This document shows positions 1-8,968 of a DNA stretch of 37,193 nucleotides, in pieces. Every line of letters begins with the position of its first letter. Within the stretch, counting starts at the first letter, position 1. The notes below the pieces were generated by a model, which was not told where the DNA came from, made no database searches, and saw only the letters and a list, made by a program, of their open reading frames with translations. This DNA comes from Bacillota bacterium (GTDB taxonomy: Bacteria > Bacillota > Clostridia > Saccharofermentanales > Fastidiosipilaceae): NCBI GenBank assembly GCA_030057555.1, contig JASGUU010000008.1, forward strand, positions 1 to 37,193, read 5' to 3'. Position numbers and translations under genes: made by a program.

Positions 1-2243
1 GTGACACTCAGGCGTTCGGTGCTCTTCAACTGTCCCTGCTGTACGGCACGTTCCTGAGGATATGAATACATCTGCATATCAGGATACAGTGTATTCAACT
101 CTGCAATCAGGGCATTTGTCCGGGTGCATGCGTCGATGTCACGCAGTTGCAGATAAACCATGGAAGGACGAACATTCAGATCATAGGTCTGAAAAGACTC
201 ATGCGCCCAAATAAAGCCGGCATGGCTTGCTGATGCTAAAAAGGCGCTCTCGAAAGAATCATCCCGGGGAATAACAGCAATGGCGCAAATATGAACCGGT
301 ATATCAACTCGCCTCACGCGCTGATCATCGAAATCTTCCACGTCCTGTACGAGCCGTATCATCGGAGAGAATGTCAGGGGTGTCGACATGTTGACCGCAT
401 CTGCCGTCTCCCGATCTTCGACAACCAGAACAACGGCCTGACCGTTTGAAAGTGCACGAATGTCCAGTGAGCCGCGGTAAATAAAGCGCTGGAGGTCAGT
501 CAGCTGTGATTCAGGTACTCCATTAATGTAGCAGGCATACAGCTTTTCATCTGATCCAAACCCGTACGTTTTCTTTTCCTGCTCATGAACTTTCGGATCC
601 GTAGCACTGCTCTGAGGAAGCCACTCTAACTCGAGCAACGAGGCCAACTGCTGCGTCGCGCTGTCAGAAACATTGAATGGAGCTGACAAGACAGATAATG
701 ACAAGGCACGCTGCAGCTCAGACTCTCCCAGAAGACGACCGAGGTCATCCGGTTCAAAGCCCATTGTATAGTCACGGGAGATATTGAACGTTGAGAACGT
801 TCGCCCAATACTGCCCATCAACGCATAATCGAAACGCTGCAGGTGTTTCAGGGTGCTTATGCGATGTTTGACCACATAACCGGCGACCAACAGCATAAGC
901 ACGACCATCGCAATAGAGACCAGAGTTGTGATCAGGCGGTGCATATAGTATTTAAAGGATTGTGCGGAGTAATTCATCAGCGGATTTCTGAACCGCTTCC
1001 GATAAAGCCCTCTGGACGGCCTGCCGGCTACTTCGTCGATTGTCTCCACCCGCCGGATCAGTTCCTGTGGTCTGACTTTTGACCAGGCTCTAAGGTGCCG
1101 ATAAAGCAGGATGTGGCACAGGGCAACGCAGACAAGTTCCAGCAATGCGGCTGTGACAGGCAGACTGTGTGAAAAAGGAACTACGCGGGAGTCGCCCTGC
1201 ATAAGCAACGCGAGACCAATCCCGACCAGCATAAGCATGAGCGCCAGCGCAGCCGCCAGGCCAATCCACATCCATGTGATCCCGGATATGAGCATGCGTG
1301 CCGTATGCTGCTTAATGCCGCAGCATAGCAGACGATACATTTGCTCCGCATTCGTTTGGACAATCCTGTTCGCCAGCAGCAACAGCAGCCCTGTACAAAT
1401 CAGGCCAGCAATACCTGTGAGGAGACGTATCATCTGGACTGACTGTACTGCATTATTGCGCATGGTTCTCAAGCGATTCAACTCATTTGCAGGGTAGAGA
1501 CCAGGGTCAAAATCACCTGCCCGCAGCTGCTTCGTATCGATACATCTTCCACTAAAATGCTCTTTAACGCGCTGCAGTATTTCCTGGTTTGGAGAACGAA
1601 TGAGGCGATATGCGGCAATCGCGGGTGCAGATATGGCTGTTCTTCCCGATTCAGGATTGATGAGCAGTTCCGGGAACCCAGAACCCCCTGCCGTCGAGTT
1701 TGGCATGCTCTGCATGTGGGAGTAATCATCTACTACCCCGACAATTCGGAGCTCCATTTGCGAATCACCGGCAGCTGGATTAAGTGAAATTGTAAAAGGC
1801 ACGCGCAGATCTGTTCGCAATTTCAGATAAGCACTATGTTCAATAACTGCTTCACCTGATTGTTCTGCCCACCCACCCTCACGCAGGCGCAGGCGCGTCA
1901 TATCCGCAGCTGCGGCATCCACATAGCCATAACGGATGGAATTAGACACATCGTATCCAGGAACCAGATGATATCCAAGTACATCAATCTGCCCATAATC
2001 GCCATCGGGCAGGGAGCGTAAAAAGTCATAATCTGTCTCATCTTCCACCCTGATAACGAGATCCTGCTGTCCAAACATGGATGTAAGGACATTTCGCTCT
2101 GCTTGAAAAGACGCAATGAAAAGCAACAAAAGCGTGCAGGAGAAAAACATGGCAAAGCCCAATGCCAGAACACGGATGACGCTATGTTTTTTGTCGTAGT
2201 TCAGGACAGAGAAAACATACTTGTATTTCATGTTCTTTTCCAT
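1..2243 (-). CDS. FtsX-type ABC transporter permease, partial (runs off left edge)
   Basis: The minus strand is open from the ATG at 2243 to position 1, about 747 codons with no stop, so the C-terminus lies outside the window. The product starts MEKNMKYKY and has a first membrane helix near residues 24-45. An extracytoplasmic region of roughly 200 residues follows, then a cluster of helices (around LLTGIAGLICTGLLLLLANR, WIGLAAALALMLMLVGIG and LVCVALCHILLY), a later helix LITTLVSIAMVVLMLLVAGY, and another large soluble region. This is the layout of FtsX/MacB-like permeases. The start lies 6 bases after the stop of the ATPase gene, so the two are co-transcribed and probably form one exporter or lipoprotein/peptide-resistance transporter. 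The substrate cannot be read from sequence. A second ATG at 2231, with GGAAAAG ahead of it, is an alternative start. Confidence 0.85.
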   Translation of the reverse strand, partial: MEKNMKYKYVFSVLNYDKKHSVIRVLALGFAMFFSCTLLLLFIASFQAERNVLTSMFGQQDLVIRVEDETDYDFLRSLPDGDYGQIDVLGYHLVPGYDVSNSIRYGYVDAAAADMTRLRLREGGWAEQSGEAVIEHSAYLKLRTDLRVPFTISLNPAAGDSQMELRIVGVVDDYSHMQSMPNSTAGGSGFPELLINPESGRTAISAPAIAAYRLIRSPNQEILQRVKEHFSGRCIDTKQLRAGDFDPGLYPANELNRLRTMRNNAVQSVQMIRLLTGIAGLICTGLLLLLANRIVQTNAEQMYRLLCCGIKQHTARMLISGITWMWIGLAAALALMLMLVGIGLALLMQGDSRVVPFSHSLPVTAALLELVCVALCHILLYRHLRAWSKVRPQELIRRVETIDEVAGRPSRGLYRKRFRNPLMNYSAQSFKYYMHRLITTLVSIAMVVLMLLVAGYVVKHRISTLKHLQRFDYALMGSIGRTFSTFNISRDYTMGFEPDDLGRLLGESELQRALSLSVLSAPFNVSDSATQQLASLLELEWLPQSSATDPKVHEQEKKTYGFGSDEKLYACYINGVPESQLTDLQRFIYRGSLDIRALSNGQAVVLVVEDRETADAVNMSTPLTFSPMIRLVQDVEDFDDQRVRRVDIPVHICAIAVIPRDDSFESAFLASASHAGFIWAHESFQTYDLNVRPSMVYLQLRDIDACTRTNALIAELNTLYPDMQMYSYPQERAVQQGQLKSTERLSV

Positions 2244-2248
2244 CGTCT

Positions 2249-2914
2249 CTACACAAACTCCAGTGCACCATCTGACATGCGGCACAGACGATCCGAGAAC
2301 AAAGCAGCAGCAGGATCATGCGTTACAAGAATAACTCCCGTCTGGGTCTCATTGACGATATGTCGCAGCAACTCCAGCACATGATTACTTGTGGCTTCAT
2401 CCAAATTGCCAGTTGGTTCATCAAGGAGAATCATCGCCGGCTTGCGAATCAATGCACGGGCGATGGCGACTCTCTGCTGTTCGCCTCCGGAAAGCTGTTC
2501 AGGTCGGTGCGTGAGACGCTGCGCAATCTCCAGACGTTCCGTCAAGTAGTTAAAATAGTCCTGATCAACAGTATCTCCCTGAATTACTGCAGGGAACAGG
2601 ATATTGTCCTCAGCACTAAGCTCCGGCAGAAGATTAAAGAACTGAAATACAAAGCCAAGCTTCCTGCTTCGGAGCCGACTAAGCTTTTCCTCAGCAAGAG
2701 ATTGCACTTCTTCACCACTCCAGCTGACCGTTCCGGAGCTGGCTCGATCCAGACCGCCCAGGAGATGGAGAAACGTAGATTTTCCGGAACCGCTCTTCCC
2801 CTGTATGACAGTAAATGAACCAGGCTGAAAACGGGCGCTGATATGATCCACCGCACGAACATCAACAGTTCCCATGTGATAGATTTTTGTCAGGTCTTCA
2901 CACTCAATTATCAT
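2249..2914 (-). CDS. ABC transporter ATP-binding protein, MacB/LolD/FtsE type
   Basis: This is a complete 221-residue ATPase. The Walker A motif GKSGSGKS is at 39-46, the Q-loop glutamine at 91, the signature LSGGEQQR at 141-148, Walker B ILLDEP at 162-167 and the H-loop histidine at 199. All catalytic residues are present. The size and the [16 protein letters not shown] signature are those of the MacB/LolD/FtsE group, which works with FtsX-like permeases, matching the next gene. It overlaps the upstream membrane protein gene by four bases (ATGA), so translation is coupled. The partner is the permease that starts at 2243. The transported substrate is unknown. Confidence 0.93.
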   Translation of the reverse strand: MIIECEDLTKIYHMGTVDVRAVDHISARFQPGSFTVIQGKSGSGKSTFLHLLGGLDRASSGTVSWSGEEVQSLAEEKLSRLRSRKLGFVFQFFNLLPELSAEDNILFPAVIQGDTVDQDYFNYLTERLEIAQRLTHRPEQLSGGEQQRVAIARALIRKPAMILLDEPTGNLDEATSNHVLELLRHIVNETQTGVILVTHDPAAALFSDRLCRMSDGALEFV

Positions 2915-3528
2915 GTTTTTGACTCTTCTCTCCTGGATTTACGCCAAACTATGAACTGATTCATGCTCTTGCCAGCCCATATCCCGAACAGCAGAGCTAA
3001 AACCTGAAATAAAAGAATACAGCCATCAAAGCCTCCGGGCAAATCACCGGCGTAGTACTTGACCAGACCTAATGTGGTAATTGATAGCACAAGTATGGTG
3101 GGGACTATAAGGCGTTGGAGAAATGCTCTTCTTGACATGACTGCCCAGCCAAAAGCAATCAGCGCCGTCGCAGCCGAGGCGGAGATGGCGTTATGAAGGA
3201 TTTCTCTAATCTCAAACCAGTAGCTTTCCTTTACCAAGGGTTCAATGGCAGCATCAAGCGATCTGTATTCATCGATATAGAGAAGTAAATAGCGAAAAGG
3301 ATGCAATGATCTGAGATAGGGGCGACCACCGGAATCGCCCATATCATAGAGGTAAATGGGCAGAAACCAAACTGCTAGCAGCCAGGTTATGCCGAGCCAG
3401 AGGAGAGCAACCCCAAGGACATATGTTTCCGTCCTGCGTCTTTGGAACCATAAAACCAGGAGGAGAGGAATAAGCAAAACCAGAGATACAACGAACAAAT
3501 GCTCTGTGCGTATTTCATTTGTGACCAT
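2911..3528 (-). CDS. Uncharacterised multi-pass membrane protein
   Basis: I do not recognise this gene with confidence. The chosen start gives 205 residues beginning MVTNEIRTEH, with AGGTG five bases ahead. A longer open frame to 3603 exists but lacks a good ribosome site. Hydrophobic segments occur near residues 13-30, 38-55, 110-130, 143-158 and 173-195. The last segment, following a GGFDG sequence, faintly recalls the end of VanZ-like proteins, but this is weak. The gene overlaps the ATPase by four bases and belongs to the same transcription unit, so an accessory role with the ABC transporter is possible (inference only). Confidence 0.6.
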   Translation of the reverse strand: MVTNEIRTEHLFVVSLVLLIPLLLVLWFQRRRTETYVLGVALLWLGITWLLAVWFLPIYLYDMGDSGGRPYLRSLHPFRYLLLYIDEYRSLDAAIEPLVKESYWFEIREILHNAISASAATALIAFGWAVMSRRAFLQRLIVPTILVLSITTLGLVKYYAGDLPGGFDGCILLFQVLALLFGIWAGKSMNQFIVWRKSRREESKT

Positions 3529-3670
3529 ATGACACCTGTTATAGTTTAAAAAGTGGACATTGGCTGATGAGATACAAGAATCATTTGCATTACCACCGGC
3601 CAATGTTGTTACCGGAAAGAACAGTCAGGATTATTGATCTTTTGTACCCTGAACGAATCGTGCATTTGAG

Positions 3671-3961
3671 CTAATGATAGATCGGGACGTTGATAGTTAA
3701 TGCTGATTGCTGCTGATCTGAAAACACCGACAATGTTAGACTGGCATGTGAATCTAAAACATAAGCATTCTCCCTGCTTAGCTGTTCTACTCGATAAAAC
3801 CATCTCCACTTGATTTTCGGCAAATTGTGCATACTCCCGCCGAGGCCTGTAACCTCAACGGATACGGACGGCTTCGGACCCATGTCGGCGGATACGGTAG
3901 CCGACAGGCGGAACAGGCATAGGATGAGTAACAGCGGCACCATCAGGCGTTTGCATTTCAT
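3671..3961 (-). CDS. Short exported protein with MGPKPS motif, probably truncated
   Basis: A 96-residue frame with a strong ribosome site (AGGAGG, five bases before the ATG) begins with a clear signal peptide (MKCKRLMVPLLLILCLFRLS). ADMGPKPSVSVEVTGL follows. From memory, this motif marks the mature N-terminus of a family of larger Firmicutes membrane proteins of unknown function. Here the similarity stops after about 18 residues and the frame ends soon afterwards, without the membrane domain I would expect. An internal deletion or a decayed copy is likely. A second frame (3609-3809) overlaps the 3' end and may hold frameshifted remains. It is the first gene of the minus-strand ABC block. Confidence 0.5.
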   Translation of the reverse strand: MKCKRLMVPLLLILCLFRLSATVSADMGPKPSVSVEVTGLGGSMHNLPKIKWRWFYRVEQLSRENAYVLDSHASLTLSVFSDQQQSALTINVPIYH

Positions 3962-4104
3962 GCCGGCCTCCTCTCCAGCTCACGGCAGCAGGTGCCGGCG
4001 GCTACGGCCATGCCACTTCTGTACATCATAGCAGTGTCTGCCGGATGGCCAGGTGGTATATGCTGGTCATGCAGAACATCCGGAAAGATGAGGACCCAGG
4101 CAGG

Positions 4105-5028
4105 ATGAATGAAACAGATCTATCACGGCTCGGCACAGAGCAGTCCAATCCCCGCAGCGCCGGCATCGACCGTCTGGACACGGCGGGCATCCTGGGGCTG
4201 ATCAATGCCGAGGATCAGCTGGTGGCCGGGGCAGTTGGCGCCATTCTGCCCGATATCACGGAGGCTGTTGACCGGATCCACCAACGCATGCTGACGGGTG
4301 GCCGTCTGATCTATATCGGCAGCGGGACTTCCGGCCGCCTCGGTGTGCTCGACGCCGCCGAATGTCCGCCGACCTACGGTACCGATCCCGGCGAGATCAT
4401 GGCCATCATGGCGGGTGGACGCGGGGCGGTCTTCCGAGCGGTGGAAGGAGCCGAAGACGATCGCGAACAGGGGCGCCGGGATCTGGCCGCCGTGGGCCTC
4501 AAGCCTGCTGACAGTGTGCTTGGAATCGCGGCGAGCGGGCGCACACCCTACGTCATCGGAGCGCTTGAATATGCCAACGAGATCGGGGCCCTGACGATCT
4601 CTCTCAGCACAGTGGCAGATGCCAAGATCGGGCGGCTGGCAAAGGTCGCGCTCGCAGCCGTGACCGGTCCGGAGGTGGTGACCGGCTCGACCCGCATGAA
4701 GAGCGGAACGGCCCAGAAGCTTATCCTCAACATGCTCTCCACCACCCTCATGATCAAGCGCGGCAAGGTCTACGGCAACTATATGGTGGATCTCAGGGCG
4801 ACCAACGAGAAGCTGCGGAAGCGTGCCCAGCGCACCGTGATGGCGATCACCGGTGTCACGGAAGCAGAGGCGTGGCGGCTTCTCGAGGCCGCCGACCTCC
4901 ATGTCAAGACGGCCGTCGCCATGCACTGGCTCGACTCTACGGCAACCGAAGCGCGCCGGCGACTCGCCGCCGTGGACGGTCAGCTGCATCGGCTGGCGCC
5001 CGACAGCATCAAAGGAGAGCCTGTATGA
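4105..5028 (+). CDS. murQ: N-acetylmuramic acid 6-phosphate etherase
   Basis: MurQ cleaves the lactyl ether of MurNAc-6-phosphate to give GlcNAc-6-phosphate and D-lactate in peptidoglycan recycling. The 307-residue product has the SIS fold landmarks: IGSGTSGRLG near 71-80, the DAAECPPTYG motif with its catalytic glutamate at 86, EGAEDD at 114-119 and the TGSTRMKSGTAQK phosphosugar loop. The length fits the family (about 300). The start MNETDLSRL at 4105 was chosen because homologues begin there; GAGGAC lies about 11 bases ahead, and the upstream in-frame ATG at 4045 adds 20 atypical residues. The stop overlaps the next start (ATGA). It heads a three-gene salvage operon. No murP-type PTS gene is nearby, so substrate presumably comes from a kinase such as the one at 9576. 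Confidence 0.96.
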   Translation: MNETDLSRLGTEQSNPRSAGIDRLDTAGILGLINAEDQLVAGAVGAILPDITEAVDRIHQRMLTGGRLIYIGSGTSGRLGVLDAAECPPTYGTDPGEIMAIMAGGRGAVFRAVEGAEDDREQGRRDLAAVGLKPADSVLGIAASGRTPYVIGALEYANEIGALTISLSTVADAKIGRLAKVALAAVTGPEVVTGSTRMKSGTAQKLILNMLSTTLMIKRGKVYGNYMVDLRATNEKLRKRAQRTVMAITGVTEAEAWRLLEAADLHVKTAVAMHWLDSTATEARRRLAAVDGQLHRLAPDSIKGEPV

Positions 5029-6185
5029 GCGGAGCGGTCGTCCTCTCCGGTGTGGACCGGGTCGTCACGAGCCAGGTACGCCTGCCCGACCTCCGCTATG
5101 GCCTCGTCACCGCCGCCCACGCACGGACCAACGCCGGGCGCTCAAGCCGGGTGGCGCTCCAGGAGCAGGCCAGGATTGCCTGTCTCTTCAGCCCCGAGCA
5201 TGGGCTCGACGGCGTTGCCGGGGCCGGCGACAGCGTGGGCGACAGCCGTGATGAGCTGACCGGACTGCCGGTCTACAGCCTCTATCAGCAGCAGGGAGAA
5301 AACGAGCTCATTCCTGCAGCTGCCCTCGAGAGCATCGATGCCTTCCTCTATGACCTCCCCGATATCGGCGTACGGTTTTATACATATATAAGCACCTGTC
5401 TGCAGGTGCTGGAGATCGCCGCCCGGGCCGGGAAGGCCGTCTGTATCCTCGACCGGCCGAATCCGCTGGGCGGACTGGTGCTCGAGGGGCTGACGCTGGC
5501 ACCCGGGGACTTCAGCTTCATCGGCCCCTACAGCCTGCCGATCCGCTACGGCCTGACGGTCGGCGAACTGGCGACGCTCTATGTGGCAGAGCGGGGTCTC
5601 GAACTCGATCTCGAAGTGATTCAGATTGAGGGCTGGAGGCGCGGCATGCTCCAGCCGGACACGGGCCAGGTCTTCACCATTCCCAGTCCGAACATCCCCA
5701 ACTGGCAGACGGCTCTCTGCTATCCCGGCACCTGTCTCATCGAGGGGACGAACCTCAGCGAAGGACGCGGCACGCCCCGCCCCTTCACCTGGTTCGGCAC
5801 CCCCTGGATCCGCCAGGAGGAGCTCGCCCAGGCCCTTGAGGAGCTGCCACATCCCGGCCTCGCCATCCGCCCGCAGGGCTATATCCCGAGCGCCTCGAAG
5901 CTGGCGGGACAGCACTGTCAGGGCATCGCCCTCGAGATCACGGATGCCGCGGCGCTGCGCCCGGTGGGCTTCATGGTCGCCGCCATCGACCGCATCCGGT
6001 CGCTCTACCCCGACGACTTCCGTTTCATCGCCCCGGAGGAGACCTCGATCGCCGCCATCTGTCGCCATATAGGCCGGAGTTTCGTGGAGGACGGCTGGAG
6101 GGTGGCGGACTTTGCCTGCCGCGAAGCCCAAGATACAAGCGAGTTCAGGGCGCGAGTCGCCCCCTGGCTGCTTTATAAGGAGTGA
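5025..6185 (+). CDS. namZ: NamZ-type exo-beta-N-acetylmuramidase (DUF1343)
   Basis: This 386-residue protein carries the DUF1343 hallmarks in order: FSPEHGLDG near residue 55, a YDLPDIGVRFYTYI block, DRPNPLGG, and EGTNLSEGRGTPRPF. B. subtilis YbbC/NamZ, the characterised member, removes MurNAc from the non-reducing end of peptidoglycan fragments. AGGAG sits eight bases before the ATG, which overlaps the murQ stop, so the genes are translationally coupled. No N-terminal signal peptide is visible (MSGAVVLSGVDRV), unlike secreted NamZ proteins, so a cytosolic role on imported fragments is inferred. The MurNAc released would need phosphorylation before MurQ can use it. Confidence 0.9.
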   Translation: MSGAVVLSGVDRVVTSQVRLPDLRYGLVTAAHARTNAGRSSRVALQEQARIACLFSPEHGLDGVAGAGDSVGDSRDELTGLPVYSLYQQQGENELIPAAALESIDAFLYDLPDIGVRFYTYISTCLQVLEIAARAGKAVCILDRPNPLGGLVLEGLTLAPGDFSFIGPYSLPIRYGLTVGELATLYVAERGLELDLEVIQIEGWRRGMLQPDTGQVFTIPSPNIPNWQTALCYPGTCLIEGTNLSEGRGTPRPFTWFGTPWIRQEELAQALEELPHPGLAIRPQGYIPSASKLAGQHCQGIALEITDAAALRPVGFMVAAIDRIRSLYPDDFRFIAPEETSIAAICRHIGRSFVEDGWRVADFACREAQDTSEFRARVAPWLLYKE

Positions 6186-6186
6186 A

Positions 6187-7233
6187 ATGATGTTTTCCAG
6201 AGTGGACGAGATCATCCGTGAAGGTCTCGAAAAGCGTGTTTTCAGCGGTGCCGCCGTCGGCATTGCCCAGAGCGGGCGCACGCTCTACACAGGATACTGG
6301 GGCAAAACGAACTTCGACGCCGACGCCGTGCCCGTCCATGCGGGGACGCTCTTTGACCTCGCAAGCGTGACGAAGATCGTCGCCACGACTGCCGTCGCCC
6401 TGCGTTTTCTGGACCGCGGCCTGCTGCGGCTCGACGACCGCGTCGCCGATTTCTTCCCCGAGGCCAGCACGACCCGCGAGATCACCATCCGGCAGCTGCT
6501 GACGCATACGAGCGGCGAGCCGCCCCATTTCATGCTCGAATCCGAGATACAGGACCCGGAGGGGCTGCGCGAGCTGCTGCTGCACCGGCCGCTCGCGGCG
6601 CCTCCGGGCGAGGTCGAGGCCTACAGCTGCATGGGCTACATGCTGCTGGGCGAAATTCTGCAGAGCCTGTCCGGCCTCACGCTCGACCGCCTGGTGGAGC
6701 GCGAGGTCACCGGGCCTCTCGGGTTGCGGCACACGGGCTACGGGCCGGTGGCGGGGCCGGATGTGGCGGCGACGCGGGATCTCGCGACGGGAACGAGGCT
6801 CGACGGCATCGTCCATGACGAGAACGCGCGCTTTCAGGGCGGTGTCTCGGCGAATGCCGGGCTCTTCAGCTGCGTCGGGGATCTGCTGGATTTTGCCAAG
6901 GTGATTTCCGGGGCCTGGGCCGGCCGGCAGAACGGCTATCTCAGCCGCGCTGTGCTGCGGGCGGCGACGCGCAACTACACGCCTGGCCTCGCGGAGGACC
7001 GGGGCCTGGGCTTCTTTCTGGGCTCGAATCGCGGTTCGTCGCTGGGCGATCTTTGTGGTGACGAGGCCTTTGGGCATACGGGCTTTACCGGGCCCTCGCT
7101 GCTCTGGGTTCCCGAGATGGAGCTGGCCGTGGTCTTCCTCTGCAACCGCGTGCTAAGTCCGCAGGATGCGGCGGCGACGGTCAGGCTGCGCGCCTGTCTG
7201 CACAACGCCATCATAGGGGCGCTGGAACGCTGA
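6187..7233 (+). CDS. Serine hydrolase, class C beta-lactamase/AmiE-like family
   Basis: A 348-residue serine hydrolase with the SxxK motif SVTK at 60-63 and a GHTGFTG motif near 297 (the KTG/HTG box). The second motif, usually YxN or YxD, reads YSC at 146-148, followed by the expected GYMLLGEIL. The family covers beta-lactamases, D-alanyl peptidases and esterases. B. subtilis AmiE (YbbE), a MurNAc-L-Ala amidase of the mur-amiE-nagZ-namZ cluster, belongs here. Position next to murQ and namZ makes an amidase removing the peptide from MurNAc the best guess, but sequence alone cannot prove it. It starts one base after the namZ stop, with AAGGAG ahead (6177-6182). No signal peptide is seen. It converges with the deacetylase gene, leaving a two-base gap. 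Confidence 0.85.
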   Translation: MMFSRVDEIIREGLEKRVFSGAAVGIAQSGRTLYTGYWGKTNFDADAVPVHAGTLFDLASVTKIVATTAVALRFLDRGLLRLDDRVADFFPEASTTREITIRQLLTHTSGEPPHFMLESEIQDPEGLRELLLHRPLAAPPGEVEAYSCMGYMLLGEILQSLSGLTLDRLVEREVTGPLGLRHTGYGPVAGPDVAATRDLATGTRLDGIVHDENARFQGGVSANAGLFSCVGDLLDFAKVISGAWAGRQNGYLSRAVLRAATRNYTPGLAEDRGLGFFLGSNRGSSLGDLCGDEAFGHTGFTGPSLLWVPEMELAVVFLCNRVLSPQDAAATVRLRACLHNAIIGALER

Positions 7234-7235
7234 GT

Positions 7236-7952
7236 TTAGAAGTGTTCGAGGACGAGGCGGCGCTGTTCGGGGTCGACCGCGAAGCACTCGGCCCGTTCAC
7301 GGTGGATGAGGGCGCCGCGGCTGCGTGAGAGGGCGTCATAGTAGGCGCGGTACTGGAACCAGGGGGAGTTGTTGGTCAGCCAGAGCTTCTGGACATGTTC
7401 GTACCAGAGCTCGTAGCCGGAGCTGACGTCGATGTAGATGTAGGGCTCGAAGCCGGGGGCATCCTCCCAGTTTTCGGCGTAGTAGGGGCCACGGGCGGCA
7501 TGGCGGGGCCGGCTGCGCTCGAAGCCGCGGAGGGCGGCATAGTAGTGGGCGTCGCGGACGATCTGGGCGGTGCGGCGGTGGTCCTTGTGCAGGCCGTCCT
7601 TCCAGTGGGTGATGAGGATGTCGGGGCGGTGTTCGCGGATGAGGTCTGCTATCTGGTAGCGGACCTCTTCGTTGTCCGGTATTTCACCGTCGGGATAGCC
7701 GACGTCGATGAAGCGGCCGCCGAGGGCGGTGGCAAAGGCAGTGGCGGCGGCGACGTTTTCGGCGCGGAAGGCGGCTATGTCAGCTGCGGGCGGGGCGCCG
7801 CGCTCGCCGGCGCTCAGGGCGACGGTGGTGATCTGGTCGCCGAGGAGGCTGTGGGTCGCGAGGGTCTTCCCGCAGCTGAGCTCCATGTCGCCGATGTGGG
7901 CGCCAATCGCCATGATGTGTTTCGGTGTGCGGACGGGATTCGGGCTGGTCAT
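7236..7952 (-). CDS. PIG-L (LmbE) family deacetylase, atypical active site
   Basis: A 238-residue zinc N-deacetylase-fold protein. The family usually hydrolyses N-acetyl groups of GlcNAc-type sugars and binds zinc through AHPDD and a distal HxDH. Here the first motif reads AHIGDMELSCG (18-28): the zinc ligands His19 and Asp22 are kept, but the position of the usual catalytic aspartate holds Gly21. The second motif, HKDHRRT, is intact. I believe a subfamily with AHIGD exists, so this may be a group feature rather than damage. AAAGGA lies ahead of the ATG. It is likely transcribed together with the upstream GNAT gene (75 bases between them) and is convergent with the murQ operon. An N-acetylated amino-sugar substrate fits the setting. 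Confidence 0.85.
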   Translation of the reverse strand: MTSPNPVRTPKHIMAIGAHIGDMELSCGKTLATHSLLGDQITTVALSAGERGAPPAADIAAFRAENVAAATAFATALGGRFIDVGYPDGEIPDNEEVRYQIADLIREHRPDILITHWKDGLHKDHRRTAQIVRDAHYYAALRGFERSRPRHAARGPYYAENWEDAPGFEPYIYIDVSSGYELWYEHVQKLWLTNNSPWFQYRAYYDALSRSRGALIHRERAECFAVDPEQRRLVLEHF

Positions 7953-8026
7953 GGGGGTGGTCCTTTCTGGCGGTGGGGCAGGTAGCGGCAGTGACGGCGG
8001 ACGGGCGGGATGCGGACGGACGGGCT

Positions 8027-8968
8027 TCAGGTGAAGGTCTTTGCGTAGATGGTGAAGCTGCGGCAGACCTTCATGCCCCAGCTGCCGTAGATCTCGAGGT
8101 TGCGGCCGCTCGTCCAGAGGAAGTAGGTGTAGTAGACGCGGGCGGCGACGAGGTTCTCGAGCATGGCATGGAAGAGGATGGAGCCGATGCCCCGACCCTG
8201 CCAGGCGGTGGCGGTGCCGAATGGGCCGAAGCGTTCGGCCGTGCCGTCCATCGCGCGCAGGACGAAGCCAATGACAGAGCCGTCGGGTGCGAAGGCCAGA
8301 ATGAGTGTCGCGGGTGCGCGGCCGCTCAGGATCGCACGGCGGACTTCGGGCAGCCAGTGGGGAAACTCGGCGCGCATGAAGGCCAGCAGGTGGATCCAGT
8401 CACGGGGCTGATAGGTTACGAAACGACAGCCCTCGGCTTCGCGGGCAGCGCGGCGCTCACGATATTTCGCCGGCGTCTCATAGCCGCGCAGATGGATGTG
8501 CATGGCATGGGCTTCTGTCTCTGCCTTGTAGCCATAACGGACGAGAAAGGGGCCCGCCGCCGGATAGGCCTGTAGATCCACGCCCGGGAATATGTAGTTC
8601 GTGGCGTAGGGACCGACGTGGATGCGTCGGGCACCGGCGCGGTGGAGTTCGCGCTCGCTTTCGGCGAGGAGGGCCGTGCCGATGCCGCTGCGCCGCCAGG
8701 CGGGATCGACGCCGCCGGCAACGAGCCAGGCCTCACCCTCCTGCAGTCCTGCCACCTCGTCCGGAATGATGCGCATCACGCTGTAGAGAAAGCCGGTGAG
8801 CGTGCCGTCCTCCGCCACTGCGAGCAGGAGTTGTCGGGGCTCGAAGTTGCTGTCGTAGAGGATGCGCTGCCTGAGGTTCCGGTGATCGATGGGGTCCGCC
8901 GGCAGGCAGCGGTTCCAGAGCGCAACGAGGGCATCCTCATCTTCCATGGTAAAGGCACGAATCTGCAT
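8027..8968 (-). CDS. Tandem GNAT-domain acetyltransferase
   Basis: A 313-residue protein with two GNAT folds. The first (about 1-155) carries the acetyl-CoA loop RRSGIGTALL. The second (about 185-310) carries WQGRGIGSILF. Acetyl groups go from acetyl-CoA to an amine, but the acceptor is unknown. Both pyrophosphate-binding loops are well formed, so both domains may be active. GGGAG lies about 12 bases ahead of the ATG, and a good promoter sits at 9035-9062. The gene is followed closely by the PIG-L deacetylase, so an acetylase/deacetylase pair acting on related compounds is an appealing inference, though unproven. Confidence 0.85.
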   Translation of the reverse strand: MQIRAFTMEDEDALVALWNRCLPADPIDHRNLRQRILYDSNFEPRQLLLAVAEDGTLTGFLYSVMRIIPDEVAGLQEGEAWLVAGGVDPAWRRSGIGTALLAESERELHRAGARRIHVGPYATNYIFPGVDLQAYPAAGPFLVRYGYKAETEAHAMHIHLRGYETPAKYRERRAAREAEGCRFVTYQPRDWIHLLAFMRAEFPHWLPEVRRAILSGRAPATLILAFAPDGSVIGFVLRAMDGTAERFGPFGTATAWQGRGIGSILFHAMLENLVAARVYYTYFLWTSGRNLEIYGSWGMKVCRSFTIYAKTFT

